From Streptomyces sp. NBC_01465 (GTDB taxonomy: Bacteria > Actinomycetota > Actinomycetes > Streptomycetales > Streptomycetaceae): DNA of 64,000 nucleotides. Made by a program: the position numbers and the translations under genes. This document shows positions 33,977-42,441 of this stretch, piece by piece; within the stretch, counting starts at the first letter, position 1; the number at the start of each line of letters is the position of its first letter. The DNA is taken from NCBI RefSeq assembly GCF_036227325.1, contig NZ_CP109467.1, positions 8,928,001 to 8,992,000 of the forward strand, written 5' to 3'. The notes below the pieces were generated by a model. The model made no database searches and had not been told where the DNA came from. It was given only the letters and a program-made list of their open reading frames with translations.

Positions 33977-36192
33977 GGACGGCCCCCGGCGGGGCGACGG
34001 TTGAGGCGCTGACGCAGCTGCTGCTGTCGCGGGGAAGCCGCGGGCTGCGTCGGCACTGGATGGTTGGGGGTGTGCCGCTGCCCGGCCCGCGCGCCGACCA
34101 CGCCGGGCGCGCGGGCGGGAGGCCCGTTCGACTGCGGAACATTGGGGCCACTGGGCTGCTGCGGCCCCGCCATGATGAGCTGGAGGCCGGGGCCAGCAAC
34201 CATGCCGGGGCCGTGGCCGCCCGGAGTCGGCTGCGGCACGGGCGTCTGCCCCGGATTCGGCAGAGGCCGGGGCCGTTGCGTGGGGCCGCGGCCGGGACCG
34301 GTGGTCCGCCCGCGGGGCCGGTGGCGGCCGCCGTAGCCGAGGCGCGACATCAGCATGGTTGCGCCGACCGAGCTGGGCAGCGCGTACGCGGCGGCCGCGA
34401 CCGGGTTGCCCTGGGCGAGGGAGGTGGCGACCAGCGCGCCGCGGACCATGCCGCGAGCGACAGTCCGCGCGGGGTGAGGTTTCTTGGCGATCGGCGTGGA
34501 GGCGGGCGGGGCGAAGATGCTTCCGTGCGTGCCGCCGATCCGCCCGCTGCTCATCTTGGAGCGGAAGTTGCCCGCGATCCGCTGCGAACTGGTCGTGATC
34601 TTCTTGCGTTTGATGAGGGCACCGATGCACAGGAAGTCGACGGTCAAAAACCGCAGGGTCAGCTCGGTGCCCTGGTTCTGCACGGGGTCGAGGACGGCCT
34701 GGATGAACACGATGAACACGGCGAGCGCGACGACGGACCAGATCATCTCGGTCAGGGAGCGCAGCACGGAGGCGCACCAGTCCCACAGGATGCCGCGCCC
34801 GAAGCCGGGCAGGGTGCCGGCGACGAGGGCGGCCTCGCCGCGGACCGCGTCCCACGCGATGCGTGCCTGGGCGATGAGGAAGCGGCCGGTGAGGGCGACG
34901 ATCAGCACGGTGACGATGAGGGCGGCGAGCAGCAGGAACAGGGCCCCGCCGATCTTGTCGAGGGACGCCTCCTTCGCACTGGCCGCGTCGGGCACGCACT
35001 TGGCTTCGAAGGCATCGTCTGGCGGATTCCCGAAGTGGTCGACGGCCCACTGCACCGACATGTCGATCTGCGTGTCGTACCACGTGGAGACGGTTCCGCT
35101 GGGGGTGATGTAGTCGGCCAGCCCAGTCAGCTTCTTCAGCACCGACATGCGGCCCGACACCTGGCGGTCGTAGCTGAGCTGGGAGAGCTTGGTGTCGGAG
35201 TACAGCTTCGCGCAGTCCCCGTCGAAGACTTGTCCGTACTGCAGGAGCATGGCCGGCTTGACGACGAACGCGTCGGTCAGCGCGTTGGTCAGCGGGCGGG
35301 CCAGAGCGGCCGGGTCGACCTGGGTGGGTGAACTACGGGAGGTGGACGTGTCGTTGGGGTGGGCGTCCAGGATGACGTCGGCGACCTCCAGGGCCAGGCC
35401 GCGGGCCATGGCCAGGGCCCCGTCCTGATCACCCATCAACGTCTGCGGGGTAGAGACCAGCATCGTCGAGGTCAGGGCGGCGATCAGCAGGGACAGTGCG
35501 GCGTCACCCCAGCCGCGGGTCCGGTCACCGAAGAAAATCCGGGCCACACACACCAGGGCGCACACCGAAAGAAACAGCCCCGGCAGGCCCATCTCCAGGA
35601 TCACCCGCGCGTGCAGACTCCCCGTCACGGACAGCACCGGGGTCATCAAGAGCTTCGCCAGACCGAAGGACAGCGCCCAGGTGATGAGCCAGCAGCAGAA
35701 CGCGATCACCCACTTGGTGATCAGGAAGCACAGCTCGGTCAGGAAGTTCTGAACCCCCTTGCTCCAGTCCAGCACGCCCCCGGTATCCGACTTCACGGTG
35801 TACGCGGAAATCGGCATGCCGCCGGAGTCGACGACATTGAACACCGACAGGATCCCGCCCTCCTGGGGCAACCGCTTACGCAGCGCATCGGTGCGCTGCT
35901 GCAACAACGTCTCCTGCGCCGCCTTGGAGAACCGCTCGCCCTGTTCCCGCAGGACTTCCTCGATCTGCGCCATCTCCTCGGCACTCGGCGCACGCTGCGC
36001 CCCTGCCGCCGGGGTGGTCGCCGGCGCGGTGGAAGACGGTGACGGTGTCGGGGTGGGCGCGGCCTGGGCGGGCAGTACGGACAGCCAGGTGAACGCGGTG
36101 GCCACCAGGGCGGCGACGACCAGCGCCCAGCGCAGCCGCGCACCCCCCAAGACCCGCAAGTTCAGCCCGGTTCGGCCGCGCCCGGCCCTCAT
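33973..36192 (-). CDS. VirB6/TrbL-like polytopic membrane protein
   Basis: The 739-aa product has a signal-like first helix (RWALVVAALVATAFTWL), a Pro/Thr-rich linker, and a coiled-coil-like region at about residues 70-105 (EEMAQIEEVLREQGERFSKA). Hydrophobic helices follow at about 150-260 (WVIAFCCWLITWALSFGLA, LFLSVCALVCVARIFFG) and 430-560 (IGGALFLLLAALIVTVLIVA), with a Pro/Gly/Gln-rich cytosolic tail of 150 residues. This layout matches the inner-membrane channel protein of Gram-positive transfer systems. It overlaps its neighbours on both sides by 4 bp. Confidence 0.8.
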   Translation of the reverse strand: MRAGRGRTGLNLRVLGGARLRWALVVAALVATAFTWLSVLPAQAAPTPTPSPSSTAPATTPAAGAQRAPSAEEMAQIEEVLREQGERFSKAAQETLLQQRTDALRKRLPQEGGILSVFNVVDSGGMPISAYTVKSDTGGVLDWSKGVQNFLTELCFLITKWVIAFCCWLITWALSFGLAKLLMTPVLSVTGSLHARVILEMGLPGLFLSVCALVCVARIFFGDRTRGWGDAALSLLIAALTSTMLVSTPQTLMGDQDGALAMARGLALEVADVILDAHPNDTSTSRSSPTQVDPAALARPLTNALTDAFVVKPAMLLQYGQVFDGDCAKLYSDTKLSQLSYDRQVSGRMSVLKKLTGLADYITPSGTVSTWYDTQIDMSVQWAVDHFGNPPDDAFEAKCVPDAASAKEASLDKIGGALFLLLAALIVTVLIVALTGRFLIAQARIAWDAVRGEAALVAGTLPGFGRGILWDWCASVLRSLTEMIWSVVALAVFIVFIQAVLDPVQNQGTELTLRFLTVDFLCIGALIKRKKITTSSQRIAGNFRSKMSSGRIGGTHGSIFAPPASTPIAKKPHPARTVARGMVRGALVATSLAQGNPVAAAAYALPSSVGATMLMSRLGYGGRHRPRGRTTGPGRGPTQRPRPLPNPGQTPVPQPTPGGHGPGMVAGPGLQLIMAGPQQPSGPNVPQSNGPPARAPGVVGARAGQRHTPNHPVPTQPAASPRQQQLRQRLNRRPAGGRP

Positions 36193-38726
36193 GCCGCGCT
36201 CCGGTAGTCGCTGGGCGTGGTGTGGATGGCGGGGGTGATCTGTGGGTCGTCGGGGATGACGACCTTCATCAACCCGATCCGCCCCGACAGGTCGCGGTAG
36301 AGGCACTCGCCGGCGCGGGCGGACTTCTCCTGCTCGGAGACGTTGATGGGCGACAGCCCGGTCGTCACCAGCTCGAGGAGGTCCTGGTCGTCGGCGTCCA
36401 CACCGAGGAACTCCAGCCCGCGCATCGCCAGGGTGCGGGTGGTCTGGCGGAACATCAGCCGGTGCGGGATCAGCCCCCGGATGATGACGCCCTTCTCGCT
36501 GTCGGCCGGCCCGATGTCGTCCGGGTCGTGACTGCCGACGTACGCGGCCCCGTTCCTCTTGCGACCGTCCCGCAGGAGTTCCAGCAGCAGGTCCAGGCCC
36601 TCGTCCGAACTCGTCAGCCACCAGCACTCGTCGAAGACCGCGACCGCGAACTCGTCCTTGGAGGCCAGGACCGTTTCCCTCGCGACGGCGGCGATCAGGT
36701 ACATCACCGCCCGCCCCAGCACCTTCTCGAACTCCAGGCGCTCGATGCGGTGCGCGGAGGCCAGCTCCGCCTTCTTCGGCAGCGCCAGCGCGTTCACAGC
36801 GAACACCACCGAAGCGGCGCTCTGGGTGTCGACGACCGGCAGGGTGGGATCGAAGACGACCGCGGTGAGGTCCTTGCGCGCGACGGCCTTGAGCTTGCGG
36901 GCCAGGGTGTGCGAGGCACTGTCGTTGGCGCCGCGGACAGACAGCTCCTCCATGAGCGCCTGCATGGAGGGGTTCGGGCGCTCCAGGACGGCTTCGACGG
37001 CCTCGGAGAGGGCGACGCCCTCCAGGTCCATGGGCCGCACCCCGAGGAACAGGGTCAGGAACGATTCGCAGTAGCGGGAGGCGACCTTGGGGGAGTGGGC
37101 GTACATGCGCAGCGGGTCCAGGGAGACCTCCGCGCTCTGGTCTATGCGGATGATCTGGGTGGTGCCGGGGCAGGCCTGCGCGAAGCGCACCCACTCCTCG
37201 TCCTTGGTGCGGTCGACGATGACCACCCGCCCCCGCGAGGCGGGCCGGCCCGGCTGATGGCCGCGGGCCAGCACGTTGTAGACCGCCGCCTTCTCACCCG
37301 TCGACTTGCCCGCGCCGAGTTCGCCGATGAACGCCATCGACCCCGAGGCGTCCTCGCGTGGCCCCCTTGATGCGTCCAGCAGGACCGGGCGGATCCCACC
37401 GGAGACGACCTGCCACCCGTACAACCCGCCCCGCTCGTCTCCCAGTACCTGACCGGACCAGGGCATCGACATCGCGAAGTCCTTCGCGAGGAGGTACTGG
37501 GCGTAGCCGAGCAGTACCCGCGGCGTGCGGCAGCCCGGCAGCATCCCGTGCCACAGCGCCGACTGCTCGCCCACCGGCCGGTTGAAGGTGTAGCCGGTCG
37601 CCCCGAAGTCCGCCGCGAGGGACTGCGCCCGCTCCTGGGCTTCGTCCGCGCTGGTTCCCCAGACGGCGAGGGTGACCATGGCGCGGAGCTCCACCTCCCG
37701 CTGCGATGTGCTGAGGCGCTCGCCGAGCTCCTGGTTGTCCTGCTTGTTCTCCTCGATCGCCGCCGGGGGCCCTGCCGGGTCGCCTTCGTACTCTGCTGCC
37801 TGCGCCTCCAGGACTCGGGTACGCCGCCGGATCTTCGGTTCGGCCTTCACCCCCGGCGTGATGTGCAGGCGCACCGACCAGTCCACCGGGTAGTCGAGGT
37901 CATCGAGTTGCTGCAGATACGCGGCCCCGGGCAGGGCGAATGCGGCGGGCATCTCCGACAGCGCGAGCAGCGCCTGGAAGGAGGACCCCGCTTCGGTGGT
38001 GACCTGCAGGTAGCGGCGGTTGAACGGATTCGCGGGCAGCGCGGTGCGCCTGGTGTCGGCTCCGCCCTCGGCGAGCAGCGTCTGGCCAACCCCCGCCGCT
38101 GTACGGCCCCGCCGCGACGCCTTGTGTGCGGCGTCGTCGGGGAGCAGCGGCTCGACAACACCACGCCGGGCACTGTGCCCGTAGATCCACAAGATTTCCG
38201 CCTCGCCCGCAGGCCGCATCACCACCCCGCTGGGCCACTGCGCCTGCATCCGGGCCGCCTGCGCGGTGCGCTGCTCCACCTCGCGGGTGCCCACCGCGGC
38301 GGGCAACAGCCCCAACTGCAGCGCCAGTTCGGCCCGAGCCGAGGCCAGCACGCTCAGCAGCCCGTCCTTGAAGGAAAGGTTGGGCAGGGGGATCGCCAGC
38401 CAGTCGGTGCGCCCGGTGAGCTCCATCGTCTCCAGCTGGTCCAAGACCGTGTGGCCGAGCTGCTCGTAGCGCGGGCTGCGGGCCAGGTCGACGTCGGCGA
38501 CCATGGCGCGCACCACGGTGACCGGGTCGACCTGCGGGCACAGGGAGAGCAGCATCGGCTCCCCGGTCAGCGACTTGAACAAGGCCTCCAGCGCTTCCAG
38601 CCGGCGCTTCTTCGCCGCGTGCGGGGCGTGGGAGAAGTTCGCGGCCTCCACCCGCCAGATCGCCCAGCAGGTGCCTAGCGTGGTCCAGATGATGTTGTTG
38701 GCGATGTGCCGTACGGGCAGGCGCAT
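36189..38726 (-). CDS. VirB4-like conjugation ATPase
   Basis: The product is 845 aa from ATG 38726. Walker A is FIGELGAGKSTG (468-476 core) and Walker B FAVAVFDECWWL with Asp699-Glu700. The first 430 residues form the usual N-terminal beta/alpha domain of VirB4/TraE/TcpF proteins. RRNGAAYVGSHDPDDIGP is a later conserved helicase-like segment. It would power assembly of the secretion channel or pilus-like parts at the membrane. It overlaps the upstream membrane gene by one base and the downstream one by four. Confidence 0.9.
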   Translation of the reverse strand: MRLPVRHIANNIIWTTLGTCWAIWRVEAANFSHAPHAAKKRRLEALEALFKSLTGEPMLLSLCPQVDPVTVVRAMVADVDLARSPRYEQLGHTVLDQLETMELTGRTDWLAIPLPNLSFKDGLLSVLASARAELALQLGLLPAAVGTREVEQRTAQAARMQAQWPSGVVMRPAGEAEILWIYGHSARRGVVEPLLPDDAAHKASRRGRTAAGVGQTLLAEGGADTRRTALPANPFNRRYLQVTTEAGSSFQALLALSEMPAAFALPGAAYLQQLDDLDYPVDWSVRLHITPGVKAEPKIRRRTRVLEAQAAEYEGDPAGPPAAIEENKQDNQELGERLSTSQREVELRAMVTLAVWGTSADEAQERAQSLAADFGATGYTFNRPVGEQSALWHGMLPGCRTPRVLLGYAQYLLAKDFAMSMPWSGQVLGDERGGLYGWQVVSGGIRPVLLDASRGPREDASGSMAFIGELGAGKSTGEKAAVYNVLARGHQPGRPASRGRVVIVDRTKDEEWVRFAQACPGTTQIIRIDQSAEVSLDPLRMYAHSPKVASRYCESFLTLFLGVRPMDLEGVALSEAVEAVLERPNPSMQALMEELSVRGANDSASHTLARKLKAVARKDLTAVVFDPTLPVVDTQSAASVVFAVNALALPKKAELASAHRIERLEFEKVLGRAVMYLIAAVARETVLASKDEFAVAVFDECWWLTSSDEGLDLLLELLRDGRKRNGAAYVGSHDPDDIGPADSEKGVIIRGLIPHRLMFRQTTRTLAMRGLEFLGVDADDQDLLELVTTGLSPINVSEQEKSARAGECLYRDLSGRIGLMKVVIPDDPQITPAIHTTPSDYRSAA

Positions 38727-39358
38727 CAGTCCTCCAGGGAAGTCGATGTCGGCGCCGCAGTACGGCGGGCGAGAAGGGCCTGCACTCCGGAGACCACCGG
38801 ACGGCCGGGCACACCCGGGGCCGGGGCAGGGGGCACGGGGCTCGGAGCGGTCGGGGCGTGAGGAGTACGCAGTGCGGGGCGAGTTGGCGGGTCGGCAACC
38901 GCGGGCGGGGCTGGTGCCGGCTGTCGAACGGGTTCTGCGGGCGTGCCGAGGGTGATGAGGCAGTCCGTGCGCCGCGCGGGGGCGGGCCGCCACGACCGGC
39001 CATCCAGGCGGCCGCGCCGCGGACTGGCAAGCATCAGCCCCACGCTCAGCACCGCGGCCAACGGGTTGCGGCCATCCACGTGCAGGTAGCGCAGCGCGAA
39101 CGCCGCGGCGAACGGCAGCAACAAGACGGCCGCCGCGTCCGCATACCCGTGACCACCCCACACCGGGCGCGTGAGGACCAGCAGGACCGCGGTGGCCACC
39201 ATCGCCCCGAGCTGCGTGAGGGTGTAGGGCCCGAACGGGAGGCGGATGCTGCGCCCCATGCCGCCCGGAATGACGCCCACGACCGTTGGGGCACGGCGCG
39301 CCTTGGTGTAGCAGCGGCCGACGAGATCCTCGATCCCCTCCGGAGCGGCGGCGTTCAC
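38726..39358 (-). CDS. TcpE/PrgI-like membrane protein
   Basis: The product is 210 aa. Residues 30-110 hold a basic start (GMGRSIRLPFGPYTLTQLGA) followed by two or three membrane helices (MVATAVLLVLTRPVW, YADAAAVLLLPFAAAFAL). The C-terminal 90 residues are a disordered Pro/Ala-rich tail. The position directly before the VirB4-like ATPase is that of TcpE/PrgI proteins. The family call rests on size, topology and synteny. Confidence 0.65.
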   Translation of the reverse strand: MNAAAPEGIEDLVGRCYTKARRAPTVVGVIPGGMGRSIRLPFGPYTLTQLGAMVATAVLLVLTRPVWGGHGYADAAAVLLLPFAAAFALRYLHVDGRNPLAAVLSVGLMLASPRRGRLDGRSWRPAPARRTDCLITLGTPAEPVRQPAPAPPAVADPPTRPALRTPHAPTAPSPVPPAPAPGVPGRPVVSGVQALLARRTAAPTSTSLED

Positions 39359-39642
39359 TGGTCGCCCTGCAGGGTGGTGGGACCGCCGTCGTACTCATTG
39401 ACGGTCGAGGTCGTCTTGTCCTTGAGGGTCCCCATGTCCGAGGACAGCCCCCACACCACCCCCGCCAGGATCACCGCCATGATCGTCGGCCCGGCCGCCT
39501 TGGACTTCCAGCCGGTCACGACGACGAACAGCCCGCACAGCACGGGGATGGCGATGTTGAAGATGAGGCTCTTGGTGTCGGTGCCGAAGTGGGTCAGCGT
39601 GGAGATCCAGCCGGCGGACAGGGTGACGGATGTGGTGTGCAC
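39355..39642 (-). CDS. Small two-helix membrane protein of transfer cluster
   Basis: The 95-aa product has two membrane helices (LIFNIAIPVLCGLFVVVTGW and AAGPTIMAVILAGVVWGL) joined by a short basic loop and a polar C-terminal tail. It overlaps the next gene by 4 bp. Size and placement suit a VirB2-like pilin or TcpD-like subunit, but no signal cleavage site is clear. Its start is 27 bp after the TcpC-like gene. Confidence 0.65.
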   Translation of the reverse strand: MHTTSVTLSAGWISTLTHFGTDTKSLIFNIAIPVLCGLFVVVTGWKSKAAGPTIMAVILAGVVWGLSSDMGTLKDKTTSTVNEYDGGPTTLQGDQ

Positions 39643-39669
39643 GATGAACTCCTTGCGGTTGTCGAAAAA

Positions 39670-40770
39670 TCAGGAGGTGGGCGACGGCGAGAGGGGTGCG
39701 GCAGCAGTCCGGGCGCCAGCGGCAGGAGCGGGTGCGGGGGCACCATCCAGGGAGGCGATCTCCCACCGCCCGGCCCTCGACTTGAGGGTCAGCGCGTACG
39801 TCAGGGGGACTCGCACCTGGTCGGAACCGGTGGCGTGCACGCTGACCAGCAGGCGCAACGTGGTGCCGTCGACGGGCACATTCGTCTCCGACTCGGCACC
39901 CCCCGCGCCCTCAACGGCGAGCTGGTCGACGGACAGAGCCGTGTACGGAGCAGGGCGGATCGGCGAGACCTGCACCCCAGGGGCGAGGTAGCGGTCCAGC
40001 TCACCGCTCCCGGTCAGGTAGGCGGTGAGGAACTCGATGACGGCCTGGGTCCGCGCATCGGCGGGCGACGCCGGCTGCATGAGCCCGTAGACCAGATCCG
40101 GTGCGGCGATCCTCGGGGGTGCGGAGACCTCCGCCGGCATCGACAGCGCGACGTACCCCGTCGCCCCGCCCGCTGCCGGGCCCGTCGCCACCGGCACCTG
40201 GAAGTAGCGGAGTTCACCACCCACACGGGCGCTGGCATCGGGTGAGGCCATCGCAGTCGGCGTCGGCGTGGCATCACTCGGCGCCGCCGTGGTGACCTGC
40301 GCGGCCACCGTCACCGACCACACGGCGGCGTCGGTCTGCCGCAGCCTCACCACCGTCAACTGCTCACCGCTGCGCCGGTTCGGGGCCCCCTCGAGGCGGA
40401 GGTCGGCGGCACCGGGGAAGAACGCGGCGAGCGTGTCCTCATCGCCCTCTCCCGCCCGCAGATACGCGGCGACGAACAGGCTCGCGAAGCCCGCCGCCCC
40501 CTGGGACCCGGTCGCCACCGGGGTGCCCTGCGCGGCGGCCGGCCGGGGGCCGGCGGCAACCGACGGGATGGAGAGGCAGGCGGCTGCCCCCAGCATCGGG
40601 CCGACAAGAAGCAGTGCCCAAGCGGCCCACCGAAGCAAGGTGCTGGTGTTGGCGCGTGCTCCCGTCGACCAACCGTCCGAGGGGTCGGGGTGCTGCTCCG
40701 TCAGCTGCTCGGGGCCAGCCTCCACGAAGCCGGCACCCCGAGAGGAACGGCGCAGGAGAGAGCGCTTCAT
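39670..40770 (-). CDS. TcpC-like conjugal transfer protein
   Basis: The product is 366 aa. A cytosolic tail of about 45 residues precedes one membrane helix (RWAALLLVGPMLG-type, residues 46-68). Two beta-rich extracytoplasmic domains of NTF2-like type follow (FASLFVAAYLRAGEGDEDTL; IEFLTAYLTGSGELDRYLAP), separated by a Pro/Thr linker. This is the architecture of TcpC/VirB8-like scaffold proteins of Gram-positive conjugation. It overlaps the preceding small gene by ATGA. Confidence 0.8.
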   Translation of the reverse strand: MKRSLLRRSSRGAGFVEAGPEQLTEQHPDPSDGWSTGARANTSTLLRWAAWALLLVGPMLGAAACLSIPSVAAGPRPAAAQGTPVATGSQGAAGFASLFVAAYLRAGEGDEDTLAAFFPGAADLRLEGAPNRRSGEQLTVVRLRQTDAAVWSVTVAAQVTTAAPSDATPTPTAMASPDASARVGGELRYFQVPVATGPAAGGATGYVALSMPAEVSAPPRIAAPDLVYGLMQPASPADARTQAVIEFLTAYLTGSGELDRYLAPGVQVSPIRPAPYTALSVDQLAVEGAGGAESETNVPVDGTTLRLLVSVHATGSDQVRVPLTYALTLKSRAGRWEIASLDGAPAPAPAAGARTAAAPLSPSPTS

Positions 40771-41036
40771 GCCGCACCGCCCGACGGCTGCTCAAGGCGC
40801 CGACCGGTCAACTCTGCAATCCGCTCACGCAACTGCGCCTCGGGGCGCAGCTCCAGCACCCGCAGCGACGCCAGCACCCCGGCGGCCTCGTCCATGAGGA
40901 AGGGGCGCAGCTTGTCGTGCGTCACCGGGTCGAAGGGATGAATCACCAGAGCGGCACCGAGGTTGATCAGCGTCCGCTGGGCGCGGGTGACCCTCTCTGC
41001 GCCGGTGTCGAGTCGGACCGTTACGCGGCGAGGCAT
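40767..41036 (-). CDS. Small protein of transfer operon, unknown
   Basis: The product is 89 aa from ATG 41036 (MPRRVTVRLDTGAERVTRAQ). It is basic at the N-terminus and helical afterwards (LRVLELRPEAQLRERIAEL), with no membrane segment. It is translationally coupled to the TcpC-like gene, so it is probably a cytosolic accessory or regulatory subunit of the transfer system. Confidence 0.6.
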   Translation of the reverse strand: MPRRVTVRLDTGAERVTRAQRTLINLGAALVIHPFDPVTHDKLRPFLMDEAAGVLASLRVLELRPEAQLRERIAELTGRRLEQPSGGAA

Positions 41037-41077
41037 CGAATGAACTCCAACCATCAAAAAGGGGTGGGCGAGGGTGG

Positions 41078-41986
41078 TCAGGCCGCGCGGCGGTGCGCGG
41101 AGCGCAACCGGCCAAGCGCCCGGCTGCGCCGCTGCTGCCACGCGGCGGGCGTCGTGCCGACCACGGCGGCGGCCCGGGAGTCGGGAACGGGGATGGAGGC
41201 GTAGTGCCAGGCGATGGCCCGCGCATCGGCGCCGCAGAGCGTGCCGTTCTCCATCGCGTCCAGGACCAGGTCGAGGAGCTCAAGGCGCGCACTGTGCGTC
41301 TGCTCCTCAGCGAACGGGTCGCCGCCCGCGGACAGCCCGGCGGCGGCCGCCGCCGTACGGACCTCCCGACCGGCGACGTACTCGTCTGGCCCGGGCGACG
41401 GGTCCGCCAGATCCTCGGCGGCCGCCAGGTCCTCCCCGCGCTCCTCGCGTTCTGCGGCCAACTCTCGGCACACCCGGCGCAGCGCATCGAGCGCGAGGTT
41501 CGCCGCCGGGCGGCCGGGGCGAGCGTGGATCCGCCCCGAGCGGGCCACCTCGTACAGTGCGGCGATCACCATGGGCGCGACGTCGTCGAAACGGCGGCCG
41601 CCGAAGGGCCGAACCTGTCCGCGGGTCATCCGCACCGCGGCCGGGATCATCGCCTGCACCACGATCCGCCCGGCCAGGATCGCGGACCGGTCATGACCGG
41701 CCGCGCGCTCCAGCAGACTGCGCAGCACGGCGTCGGTCAGCTCATCGCTCAGCGCTCCCGCCGGCGGGCGCAGCGCGGCGAGGAGCTCGGCGGGACCCAG
41801 CGCGCGCACCCAAGAATCGGTCACAGCGGCGACGCCCTCGGCGAGACGATCGGTCGTCAGCCAGTCGGTCACCGCCATTCGTACGGAGGTGTCCGCGCAC
41901 AGCAGCGCCCAGTCGGCGTCCAGGTCGGCGAAGACTCCACCAGCGGCGAGGCCGGTGGCGGGGGCGGGGCGATTCAGGTTCAGCAC
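41078..41986 (-). CDS. Sigma-70-like helical regulator of transfer cluster
   Basis: The start at GTG 41986 (VLNLNRPAPATGLAAGGVF) is preferred because AAGGAG lies seven to nine bases upstream; a longer frame to 42028 lacks one. The product is 302 aa, mostly helical. The C-terminal 55 residues (DARAIAWHYASIPVPDSRAA, TTPAAWQQRRSRALGRLRSA) resemble a sigma region 4 helix-turn-helix, and LLDLVLDAMENGTL precedes it as in such factors. Region 2 is not recognisable. It heads the transfer operon, directly after the repeat-rich region, and may regulate it. Confidence 0.6.
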   Translation of the reverse strand: MLNLNRPAPATGLAAGGVFADLDADWALLCADTSVRMAVTDWLTTDRLAEGVAAVTDSWVRALGPAELLAALRPPAGALSDELTDAVLRSLLERAAGHDRSAILAGRIVVQAMIPAAVRMTRGQVRPFGGRRFDDVAPMVIAALYEVARSGRIHARPGRPAANLALDALRRVCRELAAEREERGEDLAAAEDLADPSPGPDEYVAGREVRTAAAAAGLSAGGDPFAEEQTHSARLELLDLVLDAMENGTLCGADARAIAWHYASIPVPDSRAAAVVGTTPAAWQQRRSRALGRLRSAHRRAA

Positions 41987-42083
41987 GGCACAGCTCCTTT
42001 CGGATCTCGTGCCGTGAACTCTCCTCACACCGGGTTGCCGAACGTCTTGCCGAAATCACGAAAAGACCAGCTCAGAGCCTTCT

Positions 42084-42178
42084 GGCAAGCCAATTGGCAA
42101 GCCCCATGTCCCCCTCGGCAAGCCCCCGATAGCCGGGCGAAGCAACCCCCGGCAAGCCCCCCAGGGGCGTGACAAGCC
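42084..42178. repeat. Direct repeats of GGCAAGCC
   Basis: Exact copies of GGCAAGCC occur at 42084, 42096, 42117 and 42151, with a one-mismatch copy (GACAAGCC) at 42171. They lie 100-190 bp upstream of the transfer operon's first start. They are candidate binding sites for a regulator, Rep or relaxosome protein. Confidence 0.6.
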
Positions 42179-42253
42179 GAAGCGCATCCGGCACCACGGT
42201 GCTCACACGGGGCCGTTGCGAGACTAGCCTGCCAGCGGTCACGGACCCGGCCG

Positions 42254-42376
42254 GATCGGTCACGACCGGTGACCGACCGCGGGAGGACCGGTCACCCCTC
42301 ACCCGCCCAACAACCGGTCACGACCGACCGCGCGCCGCGACCGGTCACGCACTACAGCCGGGGAAATCGGTCATCG
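42254..42376. repeat. Cluster of ACCGGTCAC-type repeats
   Basis: Variants of (A/T)CCGGTCAC recur near 42255, 42265 (as its inverse GGTGACC), 42286, 42313, 42340 and 42366 in both orientations. Together with the neighbouring repeats they fill the gap between the sigma-like and DUF2637 genes, as expected of an iteron, partition or oriT-like control region. No direct functional evidence is available. Confidence 0.55.
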
Positions 42377-42393
42377 CCGGAACCCAGACGCAC

Positions 42394-42427
42394 AGGTGCC
42401 GATGACCGGTCCCGGTCATCGGCACCT
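42394..42427. terminator. Perfect 16-bp hairpin after the DUF2637 gene
   Basis: Arms 42394-42409 and 42412-42427 are exact reverse complements with a two-base loop. It lies 14 bp past the minus-strand stop at 42442. There is no T-run. The stem contains the CCGGTCA motif of the neighbouring repeats, so it may be both a terminator and part of that repeat family. Confidence 0.65.
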
Positions 42428-42441
42428 CTACGAAAGCAGGA

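Noticed and set aside
33973..37194. A single 1,073-aa protein spanning VirB4 and VirB6 regions
   Set aside because: The upstream third is out of frame with the VirB4-like gene and of shadow composition; the real start is ATG 36192, coupled by ATGA.
41074..42172. Two long plus-strand frames across the sigma-like gene
   Set aside because: Arg/Pro-rich shadows; the minus-strand gene has a ribosome binding site and a sigma-like C-terminus.
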